Below the pieces are notes generated by a model. It made no database searches. It had not been told where the DNA came from and was given only the letters and a program-made list of their open reading frames with translations. Shown one piece after another: positions 18,109 through 24,705 of a DNA stretch of 31,408 nt. The DNA is taken from contig CAZXWK010000029.1 of the NCBI GenBank assembly GCA_964644675.1, forward strand, positions 1 to 31,408, in the 5' to 3' direction. A program made the translations under genes and the position numbers. This DNA comes from CAZXWK01 sp964644675 (GTDB lineage Bacteria; Actinomycetota; Coriobacteriia; Anaerosomatales; JAAXUF01). Within the stretch, counting starts at the first letter, position 1; each line of letters starts with the position of its first letter.

Positions 18109-18124
18109 TGTTTCACGTGAAACA
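18109..18124. promoter_or_regulatory. parS: parS site 2 (ParB-binding centromere)
   Basis: TGTTTCACGTGAAACA is an exact match to the universal parS consensus, and the palindrome extends to 18 bp with the flanking A and T. It lies 45 bp upstream of the rsmG start. Binding of ParB here could also repress the rsmG-parA-parB operon; that is inference. Confidence 0.96.
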
Positions 18125-18125
18125 T

Positions 18126-18730
18126 CGTGGGGCGCGGTCCGGTCGGCCCGGACGTTGCCACAAATCCACGAATCGAGGGTTTCTGTCACAAGGTGCGCTA
18201 CCCGGAGTGGGTTGGGGCGTCATGCGACACGCGTATCCGCTCTTGCCGCAGCGGGTGGTGGGGCGGGTGACGGTCACGCTGAAGGCGGCTGCGCGATGTG
18301 CGTCCGTGCTCGGCACGACGGTGCCGGCCACACTGGAGGTAGGCGCTCTCGAGGGGAATCCGGACTCATCGTTCCCATTCACCGCGTGGCCCACGACTGA
18401 ACGTCTGCCGCCTGAACGGGCGATGCGAGGCGCGGCGCAGTCCCGATAGCCTCCACGGACTACCGGCCGCCCCAGAGCAGCGAACCGAGCTGCGAAACCG
18501 CTTGGACGCTAACGTGCGGACCGGCCACCGCGGCGCACCCGCCAGAATCCCGGGACGGCGCTCCTGCGTCGTCCGGCCGTCGGTTCACTTCGGGCCGCCC
18601 GTGTGCGCTCCGAGCCAGACCCCCTGCCTAGAAGCGTCAGTTCTCGCTCCTGATGGGATCACGGGAATTGCGTTAACCGGTGTGGCGCGCGATATTGCCC
18701 GCGGATGCTCTCGCCTTCACCGAAATGCAA
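18126..18730. other. 605-bp stretch with no gene recognised
   Basis: This lies between parS site 2 and the khpB terminator. Several open frames of 90-110 codons exist on both strands, but none has a convincing ribosome-binding site, recognisable motif or domain. I saw no tRNA, no parS copy and no DnaA box. The leftward promoter for rsmG-parA-parB must be in or beside its left end. A TTGTGACA on the minus strand near 18187 could be a -35, but no good -10 follows at the right distance. Confidence 0.5.
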
Positions 18731-18753
18731 GAGGGCGCCCCGTGGGCGCCCTC
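18731..18753 (-). terminator. Terminator of the rpmH-rnpA-yidD-yidC-khpB operon
   Basis: A perfect 10-bp stem (GAGGGCGCCC/GGGCGCCCTC) with a 3-base loop starts 25 bases past the khpB stop. On the minus strand it is followed by TTGCATTT. It marks the end of the ribosome and membrane-biogenesis operon. Confidence 0.8.
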
Positions 18754-18778
18754 CGTGTCTCTGCCTTGGCTGCCTTGA

Positions 18779-19558
18779 TTACTTCGGCTTGACCACGACG
18801 ACGCGGAACGGGTCCTCGCCCTCGCTTTGTGTCGTCACTCGACGATCGTCGCGCAGCGCAACGTGAACCACGCGCCGCTCGTAGGCGGTCATGGGTCGAA
18901 GTCGTACCGGGACATGCTGGCGCGCTGCGCGATCGGCGGAACGGCGAGCGATGTCCTCAAGCTTCTGGCGGCGACGGTGGCGGTAGCCTTCCACATCGAC
19001 GATCACGGGATGCCGAAAGCCGAGTTCCCGGCTAGTGATCGCGGAAACGAGTGTCTGGAGAGCGTCGAGCGTCCGACCATGGCGTCCGATGAGTATCGCG
19101 AGATCGCCGCCGACGACGTCCAGGATGATCTCCCCGTCGTCACCCTCGTACTCTTCAATGGTGGAATCCTCGATACCGAACGTCCCGAGAATCGACTTGA
19201 GCGAGGAGACTGCGGTATCTGCGACCTGATCGAGTTCGTCGTCAGACAGCTCGCGGGTGTCCTCGGCAAGGAGCTCGGCCGGAACCGGCTCATCTTCCTG
19301 TTCAATCACGTCGTCATCGCCGCCGACCTCGAGAATCTCGTGCGCCACTCGCTTCGCATCCTCAAGCTCAGCCACAAATTCGTCCTTGACCCATACCCGC
19401 ACACGGGCCTCGCGCTCCGAGCCGATTCCGAAGATCTTCTTGCCCGGCTCCTCAAGTACCTCGTAGGCCACGGCGTCCTGCTGGACTCCGAGCTCCTCAA
19501 GCGCCGCGTCGACAGCCTCCGCGACCGTGGGGGCCTCCTTGATGCACTCTCTCTCCAT
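18779..19558 (-). CDS. khpB: RNA-binding protein KhpB (Jag/EloR): Jag-N, KH and R3H domains
   Basis: A 259-aa cytoplasmic RNA-binding protein. Residues 1-52 are the Jag-N domain (GKKIFGIGSEREARVRV at 39-55). An acidic linker (80-112) follows, then a KH domain with GRHG at 158-161 (LIGRHGRTLDALQ), and an R3H domain with Arg228-x3-His232 (YERRVVHVAL). In firmicutes KhpB controls cell elongation and partners with KhpA; the role here is assumed similar. ATG at 19558 is preceded by GGAGCGAGG; a TTG five codons upstream is the alternative. The gene directly follows yidC (43 bp apart), the standard order, and ends at a strong terminator. Confidence 0.94.
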   Translation of the reverse strand: MERECIKEAPTVAEAVDAALEELGVQQDAVAYEVLEEPGKKIFGIGSEREARVRVWVKDEFVAELEDAKRVAHEILEVGGDDDVIEQEDEPVPAELLAEDTRELSDDELDQVADTAVSSLKSILGTFGIEDSTIEEYEGDDGEIILDVVGGDLAILIGRHGRTLDALQTLVSAITSRELGFRHPVIVDVEGYRHRRRQKLEDIARRSADRAARQHVPVRLRPMTAYERRVVHVALRDDRRVTTQSEGEDPFRVVVVKPK

Positions 19559-19601
19559 GCTGCCTCGCTCCAATCAAGACACAGCGCCCGGGGGCGCGGG
19601 A

Positions 19602-20393
19602 CTAACCCTTCTTCGACTTCTTGGAGGCGCTCTTGTTCTGCGTGGTCTTCGACCCGCCGTCCTTCTCGGCCACCGGCTTGACGTCGATCACCTCTTGGTC
19701 CTTCTCGGACTGGCGCTTCATCCAGGCCATGGTGATCTGCTGCTGGGCGACGCCCCAGATGCTCGAGACGTCCCAGTAGAGCAGGACGCCGGCGGGGCTC
19801 GACCAGCCGAAGAAGATCATTACGACCGCCATGTAGGCACCGATCATCTTCTGCTGCTTGTCGCCGGGCATCAGTGCCTGAGGCAGCCAGATGCTAACCG
19901 CGAAGAGCAACACGAGGATGAGGTAGGGGACAGCAGCGAGTATTCCCTGCTCCGTGTAGACCGTCTTGGGGGTCAGTGCGAGATTGGGAATAATTCCCAG
20001 GAACGACGGGCTCCCGATCTTGGCGAGTTCCGTGCGGAGCACATTGAAGAGGGCGATGAAGATGGGCATCTGGAGCAGGAGAGGCAGGCACCCGCCGAAC
20101 GGGTTCACCTTGTTCTCCGAGTAGAACTTCATCATCTCTTCGTTCTGCTTCTCCTTGTCGTTCTTGTACTTCTCCTGAATCGCCTTGAGTTTGGGCTGAA
20201 CCTTCTGCAGCTCGTACATCGAGACGGTCTGCTTCCAGGTCAGCGGCAGGATCAGGACCCTGAGCGCGACCGTCAGCAGGATGATCGCGAGTCCCCAGTC
20301 ATTGGTGATGCCATAGAAGTACTTGAGTGCGGTGAAGATCAGTTCCATGAACTGATTCCACAGCGGGATGTTCACGGCGGCGAAGATGTGCAC
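19602..20393 (-). CDS. yidC: Membrane protein insertase YidC/OxaA
   Basis: A 263-aa insertase that places proteins in the cytoplasmic membrane alone or with SecYEG. Hydrophobic segments are seen at about residues 12-28, 33-51, 105-120, 150-170 and 180-200, the Gram-positive short form without the large periplasmic domain. Arg45 (TVALRVLILPLTWKQ) is the conserved groove arginine. The cytoplasmic coiled coil follows (ELQKVQPKLKAIQEKYKND), then NPFGGCLPLLLQMPIFIALFN. The C-terminus is a lysine-rich tail (KSASKKSKKG), typical for ribosome binding. No lipobox cysteine is present. GTG at 20393 follows GAGGAGG by about ten bases. Confidence 0.95.
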   Translation of the reverse strand: MHIFAAVNIPLWNQFMELIFTALKYFYGITNDWGLAIILLTVALRVLILPLTWKQTVSMYELQKVQPKLKAIQEKYKNDKEKQNEEMMKFYSENKVNPFGGCLPLLLQMPIFIALFNVLRTELAKIGSPSFLGIIPNLALTPKTVYTEQGILAAVPYLILVLLFAVSIWLPQALMPGDKQQKMIGAYMAVVMIFFGWSSPAGVLLYWDVSSIWGVAQQQITMAWMKRQSEKDQEVIDVKPVAEKDGGSKTTQNKSASKKSKKG

Positions 20394-20429
20394 GCTTGAA
20401 TGACCTCCTCGGTCAGAATGCTGCGTTCT

Positions 20430-20669
20430 CTAGGGAACGGGGTCGTATCCTCCGGGGTGCCATGGGTGGCATCGGCCGATGCGCCGAAGAGCCATCCATC
20501 CGCCCTTGAAGAGTCCATAGCGCTCGATAGATGTTAGCGCATACGACGAACACGTCGGCGTGAATCGGCAGGAAGGCGGGAAAGCCGGCGAGATGAATCG
20601 CTGGTAGAAGCGGATGAGAGCGATTGCCACGGCGCGGGGAAGTCGGCCGACGGCCGACGGCGCGCTCAC
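20430..20669 (-). CDS. yidD: Membrane protein insertion efficiency factor YidD
   Basis: A 79-aa YidD-family protein that helps YidC-dependent insertion. The diagnostic blocks are all present: IALIRFYQRFISPAFPPSCR, FTPTCSSYALTSIERYG and IGRCHPWHPGGYDPVP, including the three conserved cysteines. The proposed start, GTG at 20669, overlaps the rnpA stop (GTGA), which fits the tight packing of this operon and gives the family length. It lies 36 bp before yidC. Confidence 0.93.
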   Translation of the reverse strand: MSAPSAVGRLPRAVAIALIRFYQRFISPAFPPSCRFTPTCSSYALTSIERYGLFKGGWMALRRIGRCHPWHPGGYDPVP

Positions 20670-20998
20670 GAGAGGACACCCGCTTTGAGCAGTACGACTA
20701 TCAGCGCCGCATCCAGGTCGACGGCGCGAGCCGTCGGTGTCTGGGGTCGCGCGATCAGGATCACGTCGAAGCCGGGCCAAGGGCCCCCAACACGCCTGGC
20801 AGACTCCCTGAGAACTCGCTTCGAGCGGTTCCGCAGCACGGCAGGCCCGAGCTTCTTGCCCGCGACAAAAGCGACGCGGCCTTCTCGGCCGCGTCCTTCA
20901 GGCGTCTGTGCGACGAGCGTTATGACCAGAGGGTGGGTTGCCCTCTTGGCTCCTCGGAAGATCCGATCGATCTCTCGCGAGGACTTGATGGTGCTCAT
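20666..20998 (-). CDS. rnpA: Ribonuclease P protein component
   Basis: The 110-aa protein subunit of RNase P, which removes 5' leaders from tRNA precursors together with its RNA (not in this window). The start IKSSREIDRIFRGAKR is the normal N-terminal helix. The RNR signature is at 56-58 in LRNRSKRVLRESARR, and VAFVAGKKLGPAV precedes it. ATG at 20998 lies 29 bp after the rpmH stop, with a modest GTGAGG upstream. The frame stays open toward rpmH, but that part is antisense-like and has no family content. The final codons overlap the yidD start. Confidence 0.94.
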   Translation of the reverse strand: MSTIKSSREIDRIFRGAKRATHPLVITLVAQTPEGRGREGRVAFVAGKKLGPAVLRNRSKRVLRESARRVGGPWPGFDVILIARPQTPTARAVDLDAALIVVLLKAGVLS

Positions 20999-21027
20999 AG
21001 CCTCACGTCCTCGTCGACGTAGGCGTC

Positions 21028-21162
21028 CTACGCGCTGAGGACCTTGCGTCCCTTGCGGCGACGAGCGGCGAGGACCGCACGACCACCGCGGGTGGACATG
21101 CGCGCGCGAAAGCCGTGCGTCTTCGCACGCTTCCGAGTATTGGGCTGGTACGTTCTTTTCAC
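21028..21162 (-). CDS. rpmH: 50S ribosomal protein L34
   Basis: A 44-aa ribosomal protein, beginning MKRTYQPNTRKRAKTHGFR and ending RRRKGRKVLSA, an unmistakable L34 sequence. The GTG start at 21162 is preceded by AGGAGG at ideal spacing. It is the first gene of the leftward operon with rnpA, yidD, yidC and khpB, behind the promoter at 21209-21238. Confidence 0.97.
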   Translation of the reverse strand: MKRTYQPNTRKRAKTHGFRARMSTRGGRAVLAARRRKGRKVLSA

Positions 21163-21208
21163 TGTTCCTCCTTGGGTTGCCCCGACCGTTCTGGGGCAAA
21201 GCCCGACG

Positions 21209-21238
21209 ATTATATGCGGGGCTTTGTCGGAGTGTCAA
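21209..21238 (-). promoter_or_regulatory. Consensus sigma70-type promoter of rpmH operon
   Basis: On the minus strand the region reads TTGACA (21238-21233), an 18-base spacer, then TATAAT (21214-21209). Both hexamers match the consensus exactly. It points at rpmH, leaving a leader of about 40 bases. The -10 box lies inside an 8-bp inverted repeat (CAAAGCCC at 21197-21204, GGGCTTTG at 21219-21226). Confidence 0.9.
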
Positions 21239-21400
21239 ACGCCGAGCCCTGCCGGGCGCGGTGTACCTACGCGTGGGAGCCGGCCAGGGCCCCAGCGCCA
21301 CGTCCGGCTTCCCCAGTGCAGTATCGTCGAACACGCGTTCGCCTCAAGGTCATCGCAGGTCAGAGCTTTGTCAGCGGCAGTCCCAATTGGCTGCGGAATC

Positions 21401-21418
21401 TGTGGATAATGTGGAAAA
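21401..21418 (-). promoter_or_regulatory. Tandem DnaA boxes (one perfect)
   Basis: A perfect TTATCCACA box (minus strand) is directly abutted by TTTTCCACA in the same orientation with no gap. A second perfect box follows at 21443-21451. Confidence 0.85.
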
Positions 21419-21776
21419 CGCAGGATTGACGCTTGTGGAACCTGTGGATAAGTTGGCCGGGAGCGTTGTCCGTGCGATTGGGGCTTTGCTATCATCGGCC
21501 GCGCTCTGATCTACGTGATACGCACCTTCCGCAAACGAATATTCCCCGCTCAAGAGTGGTATTTGTGTCCCGGCCGGCAGACCCGGCCCGCGGTGGTCTC
21601 CAAGCCGGCGACGCCGGGATCAGACCCCATCGCGCAGGAAGCCTCTGTGACGTACCTGCTTTCCACAGCGACGGTCTTTCCTTGGACGCTTTCCACAGGA
21701 GAACGAAAGGCTTTTCCAGCAAACGCCCGCCGGGAACAGCCCCGTTCGCTTCGGAAGTGACATGTGGTCTCGGTCA

Positions 21777-21808
21777 TTTTCCACATGTGTGGAAAGTTGT
21801 GTGGACAA
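21777..21808. promoter_or_regulatory. Palindromic DnaA-box pair plus TTGTCCACA box
   Basis: TTTCCACA and TGTGGAAA face each other across two bases (TG), followed three bases later by TGTGGACAA. This packs three box-like sites into 32 bp. Confidence 0.75.
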
Positions 21809-21965
21809 CTACGAAAACCGCAGGGAGGGAGCATCCTCGGACTGCGAGAATCGCATCCGCCCCGAGGTGGCTGGTGCGGTGAGGAGGGGATTTCGGTTGC
21901 ACGTGCGTTGCTTTCCTTGTGGAAAGCTCTGGGGATGAACTCGCTGCTATGGAAAGACGGGGAGC

Positions 21966-22877
21966 ATGAAGACCTTCTACGCGCGGCGTCAGGACACCGG
22001 TGCCGCGGCTGTTGCACTCCACGGAGCTGGGCCGAACGGGGACGCCGCACACGGCCTCGATCCCGCTGATTCCAACCGCCCTATACATATACGTACGCGC
22101 GCGCGAATCGCTGTATATGATTCTCCCGCTTCTGCTCCGCGGGTCGAGGTCGTAGAGCCGTTGCCTGTCGGGGAGTTCATCGAGTCTCTCGCTTCCCGCG
22201 TGTACGAACTCGCGCGTTCCGCCGGCGGCTCGATCCCCTACACGGTCGTCCGTGAGGTCACCGAGAACTTCATCCATGCCGACTTCAGCGAACCTGTCGT
22301 CTCAGTCCTCGACCAGGGCGAGACCCTCAGGTTCGCAGACCAGGGTCCCGGGATTCGCGACCGTGACCGCGCTGTACTCCCCGGGTTCACTACCGCGCGC
22401 GAGCCTATGAAGGAGTACATCCGGGGTGTTGGTTCCGGTCTTCCCATCGTGAGGGACTACCTTTCCTATTCGGGGGGCACGCTGTCAATCGAGGACAACC
22501 TGGGAACCGGAGCGGTGGTCACCGTTCGCGCGGGCTCTGCGACGCGTGCCCTAGTCGAGCAGCGCGCGGTCGGGCCTGTTCCTCCCGCGGCGTCACAGGA
22601 CACGGGAGAGCGCCTGCCCGGATTCGCCGGGCCCTCCGCTCTTGAGCCTGTGGCCGCACGCTCTCGTCTGAGCACTCGCCAAAAGCAGGTTCTCGCTCTC
22701 GTGCTCGAGTCGGGAGAGGCGGGACCGAGCCTGGTTTCCAAGGAACTCGGCGTCGGGATCTCCACGGCCTACCGCGACCTAGCCTCCCTCGAAGAAGCCG
22801 GGCTCATCTCGGCAGTGGGCGGCAAGCGAACCCTGACTTCCGACGGACTGGCCTACCTCGATTCCCTCAATCGCTAG
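21966..22877 (+). CDS. GHKL-type ATPase domain fused to winged-helix DNA-binding domain, unknown function
   Basis: A 303-aa protein I cannot assign to a named family. Residues of about 62-190 look like a histidine-kinase/RsbW-type (GHKL) ATP-binding fold. The N-box has Glu97 and Asn101 (REVTENFIHADF), the G1 box has Asp125-x-Gly127-x-Gly129 (ADQGPGI), and the G2 box is GVGSGLPIV from Gly154, followed by SGGTLSIEDN and GTGAVVTV. No phosphoacceptor His/dimerisation domain or sensor region is visible. A Pro/Ala linker (about 190-233) leads to a winged helix at 234-303 (RQKQVLALVLESG, STAYRDLASLEEAGLIS, KRTLTSDGLAYLD). The stop is 24 bp before dnaA on the same strand, so cotranscription is likely. 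The ATG at 21966 has GGGGAG only one base away, a poor spacing; the first 55 residues lack domain content and the true start may be later (TTG at 22161 is in frame). It lies right after the DnaA-box cluster. Confidence 0.8.
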   Translation: MKTFYARRQDTGAAAVALHGAGPNGDAAHGLDPADSNRPIHIRTRARIAVYDSPASAPRVEVVEPLPVGEFIESLASRVYELARSAGGSIPYTVVREVTENFIHADFSEPVVSVLDQGETLRFADQGPGIRDRDRAVLPGFTTAREPMKEYIRGVGSGLPIVRDYLSYSGGTLSIEDNLGTGAVVTVRAGSATRALVEQRAVGPVPPAASQDTGERLPGFAGPSALEPVAARSRLSTRQKQVLALVLESGEAGPSLVSKELGVGISTAYRDLASLEEAGLISAVGGKRTLTSDGLAYLDSLNR

Positions 22878-22901
22878 CGCTTCACAGAGAAGGACACCTT
22901 G

Positions 22902-24442
22902 ATGACCACAGCTACGGATATCGATGCCATCTGGGGCGACGTGCTCGGCATCGTGAAGGACGAGCTCAATACGCCGAGTTTCAAGACGTGGTTCGAGCAC
23001 ACGGCGCCCGTGGAGCTCACCGACGACGGAGTGTTCGTCGTGGGGGTTCAGAACGACTTCGCCCGAGCCTGGCTCGAGGAGCGCTACTCGCAGAGACTGA
23101 GCGCGGCCCTGCGTCAGGTCGTGGGGACCGATATGTCGGTGCGTATCGTCGTGGACCGCTCCGCAGCGGCAGACACACCTGCCTCCGAGGAGCCCGTTCC
23201 TCTCGTCGTTGAGGAGGTCGCGTCGGAAACCCCTGCTACGACGAGACCCGCTTCCTCGGCTGCTGAATTCGACCCGAAGTACACGTTCGACTCCTTCATC
23301 GTNNNNNNNNNNNNNNNNNNNNNNNNNNNNNNNNNNNNNNNNNNNNNNNNNNNNNNNNNNNNNNNNNNNNNNNNNNNNNNNNNNNNNNNNNNNNNNNNNN
23401 NNCCGCTTCCTCGGCTGCTGAATTCGACCCGAAGTACACGTTCGACTCCTTCATCGTTGGCGAATCCAACAACTTCGCCCGTGAGGCTGCTCGCGCCGTG
23501 GCGGAGGCCCCCGGCCTGAAGTACAACCCTCTCTTCATCTGGGGAGGTCCCGGGCTTGGCAAGACCCACTTGCTCCAAGCTATCGGCCACTACGTGACCC
23601 AGAACTTCCCTCACAAGAAGGTCATCTACGTCACTTCAGAGCAGTTCACCAACGACTACGTCGATTCCATCGGAGCCAAGCGAGTAGACGGGTTCCGCCA
23701 GAAGTACCGCTCGGTCGATGTCCTCTTGATCGACGACATCCAGTTCCTTGAGAAGAAGGAGGGTATCCAGGAGCAGTTCTTCAACACCTTCAATGAATTG
23801 CAGCGCCGGGGAAAGGCGATCGTCCTGGCCTCCGACCGACCTCCGAAAGACATCAACATGGAGGAGCGCTATCAGAGCCGCTTCTCGATGGGGCTACCTG
23901 CGGATATCCAGCCTCCAAACTTCGAGACTCGGTTGGCTATTCTCAAGCGGTTCTCGGAATCCCAACACATCCCCGTCGAAGACGATGTCTTGGCCTACAT
24001 CGCTGAAATCGCCTCTCCCAACGTGCGCGAGATGGAAGGGGCGATGATTCGGATCGGTGCGTTCCGCGACCTCTCGAGGCGACCGGTCGTCGATCTCGCA
24101 ATGGTTCGGGACGTCTTGAAGGACGTCTTCCCTGAGCGTTCGACCAGGCCCATCTCGGTTCCGACGATCCAGAGAGAAGTCTGCCGCTACTTCAGCATCT
24201 CCCAGTCCGATCTGATTGGGAGTAAGCGATCTCAGGCGATCGTCTATCCGCGGCAGGTGGCCATGTATCTGTCGCGGGAGCTGACGGATCTCTCTCTCCC
24301 TAAGATTGGTGATGAGTTCGGCGGCCGCGACCACACAACGGTCATGCACGCCACGGCCAAGATCCAGAAGTTGATGGGGGAGCAGCGAGAGGTCTACACG
24401 CAGGTTCAACAGCTCACCAACGCGGTCAAACAGAGAAGCTAG
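22902..24442 (+). CDS. dnaA: Chromosomal replication initiator DnaA (interrupted by an assembly gap)
   Basis: The origin-binding AAA+ initiator. The ATG at 22902 follows AGAGAAGGA by eight bases. Domain I covers about residues 1-85 (SFKTWFEHTAPVEL, ARAWLEERYS), followed by a short linker. A gap of 100 N (23303-23402), preceded and followed by the same 55 bp, breaks the frame. Removing 155 bp joins both parts in frame and gives a normal 461-aa protein. In that numbering Walker A is GGPGLGKT (163-170), Walker B is in VDVLLIDDIQF, and the domain IV signature FGGRDHTTVMHA is at 421-432. The arginine finger region reads RYQSRFSMGL. As written the sequence would be annotated as two fragments, which is not biological. 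It lies 24 bp after the ATPase/winged-helix gene. Confidence 0.96.
23248..23457. other. Assembly gap with duplicated 55-bp flanks (dnaA)
   Basis: Positions 23248-23302 and 23403-23457 are identical over 55 bp, with exactly 100 N between. This is the mark of two contigs that overlap by one k-mer and were scaffolded without merging. Collapsing it restores the dnaA frame. Confidence 0.97.
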
Positions 24443-24705
24443 GGCCTAAAGCTCCAGCGGTGGGACCGTCACCACGTGAAGGATGTTGAAAACTCTGTAG
24501 AAAAGCTTGGGACAGGTTGGGGACAAGAGGACCATCCTGTTGAGAGAATCGGGGGGCTGGGGAATATGGGGACAACCCAACCACTCCATCCCCAGGAGGA
24601 ATTGAACGGATACGCCGAGCACGAGCTGCCCAAATGCCCGGTGTGCACATATCCACAGGCCTTATTACTTCTACTGTTTGTTTGAGAAGAAGAGAGGATC
24701 AATAC
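24443..24705. other. dnaA-dnaN spacer, possible second half of the origin
   Basis: The 263-bp spacer holds TGGGGACAA twice (24518-24526 and 24567-24575), TGTAGAAAA at 24496-24504 and ATATCCACA at 24649-24657. The last is one mismatch from a perfect DnaA box and is followed by the A/T-rich CTTATTACTTCTACTGTTTG. The dnaN promoter should also lie here, but I could not fix it. Confidence 0.5.

Larger units (their letters stand above)
21401..21926. other. oriC: Putative oriC: DnaA-box cluster upstream of dnaA
   Basis: The 803-bp gap between rpmH and the next gene holds at least nine DnaA-box-like 9-mers. Exact boxes: TGTGGATAA at 21401-21409 and 21443-21451 (reverse of TTATCCACA) and TGTGGACAA at 21800-21808 (reverse of TTGTCCACA, the actinobacterial form). 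Variants: TGTGGAAAA at 21410-21418; CTTTCCACA at 21659-21667 and 21689-21697, with reversed copies at 21788-21796 and 21918-21926; and TTTTCCACA at 21777-21785. Transcription diverges around this region. A rightward promoter (TTGTCC at 21466, TATCAT at 21490, 18-base spacing) is possible but weak. The left part (21239-21400) shows nothing else. Confidence 0.85.

Noticed and set aside
18108..18449. Possible 113-codon gene upstream of rsmG
   Set aside because: The start lies inside parS site 2, no ribosome-binding site precedes it, and the translation has no domain or composition typical of a real protein.
21433..21882. 149-codon frame across the origin region
   Set aside because: It is studded with DnaA boxes and has no ribosome-binding site or recognisable content.
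23248..23457. 55-bp direct repeat and apparent frameshift in dnaA
   Set aside because: The repeat exists only because of an unmerged contig overlap around 100 N; collapsing it restores a normal dnaA. It is not a biological repeat or pseudogene.
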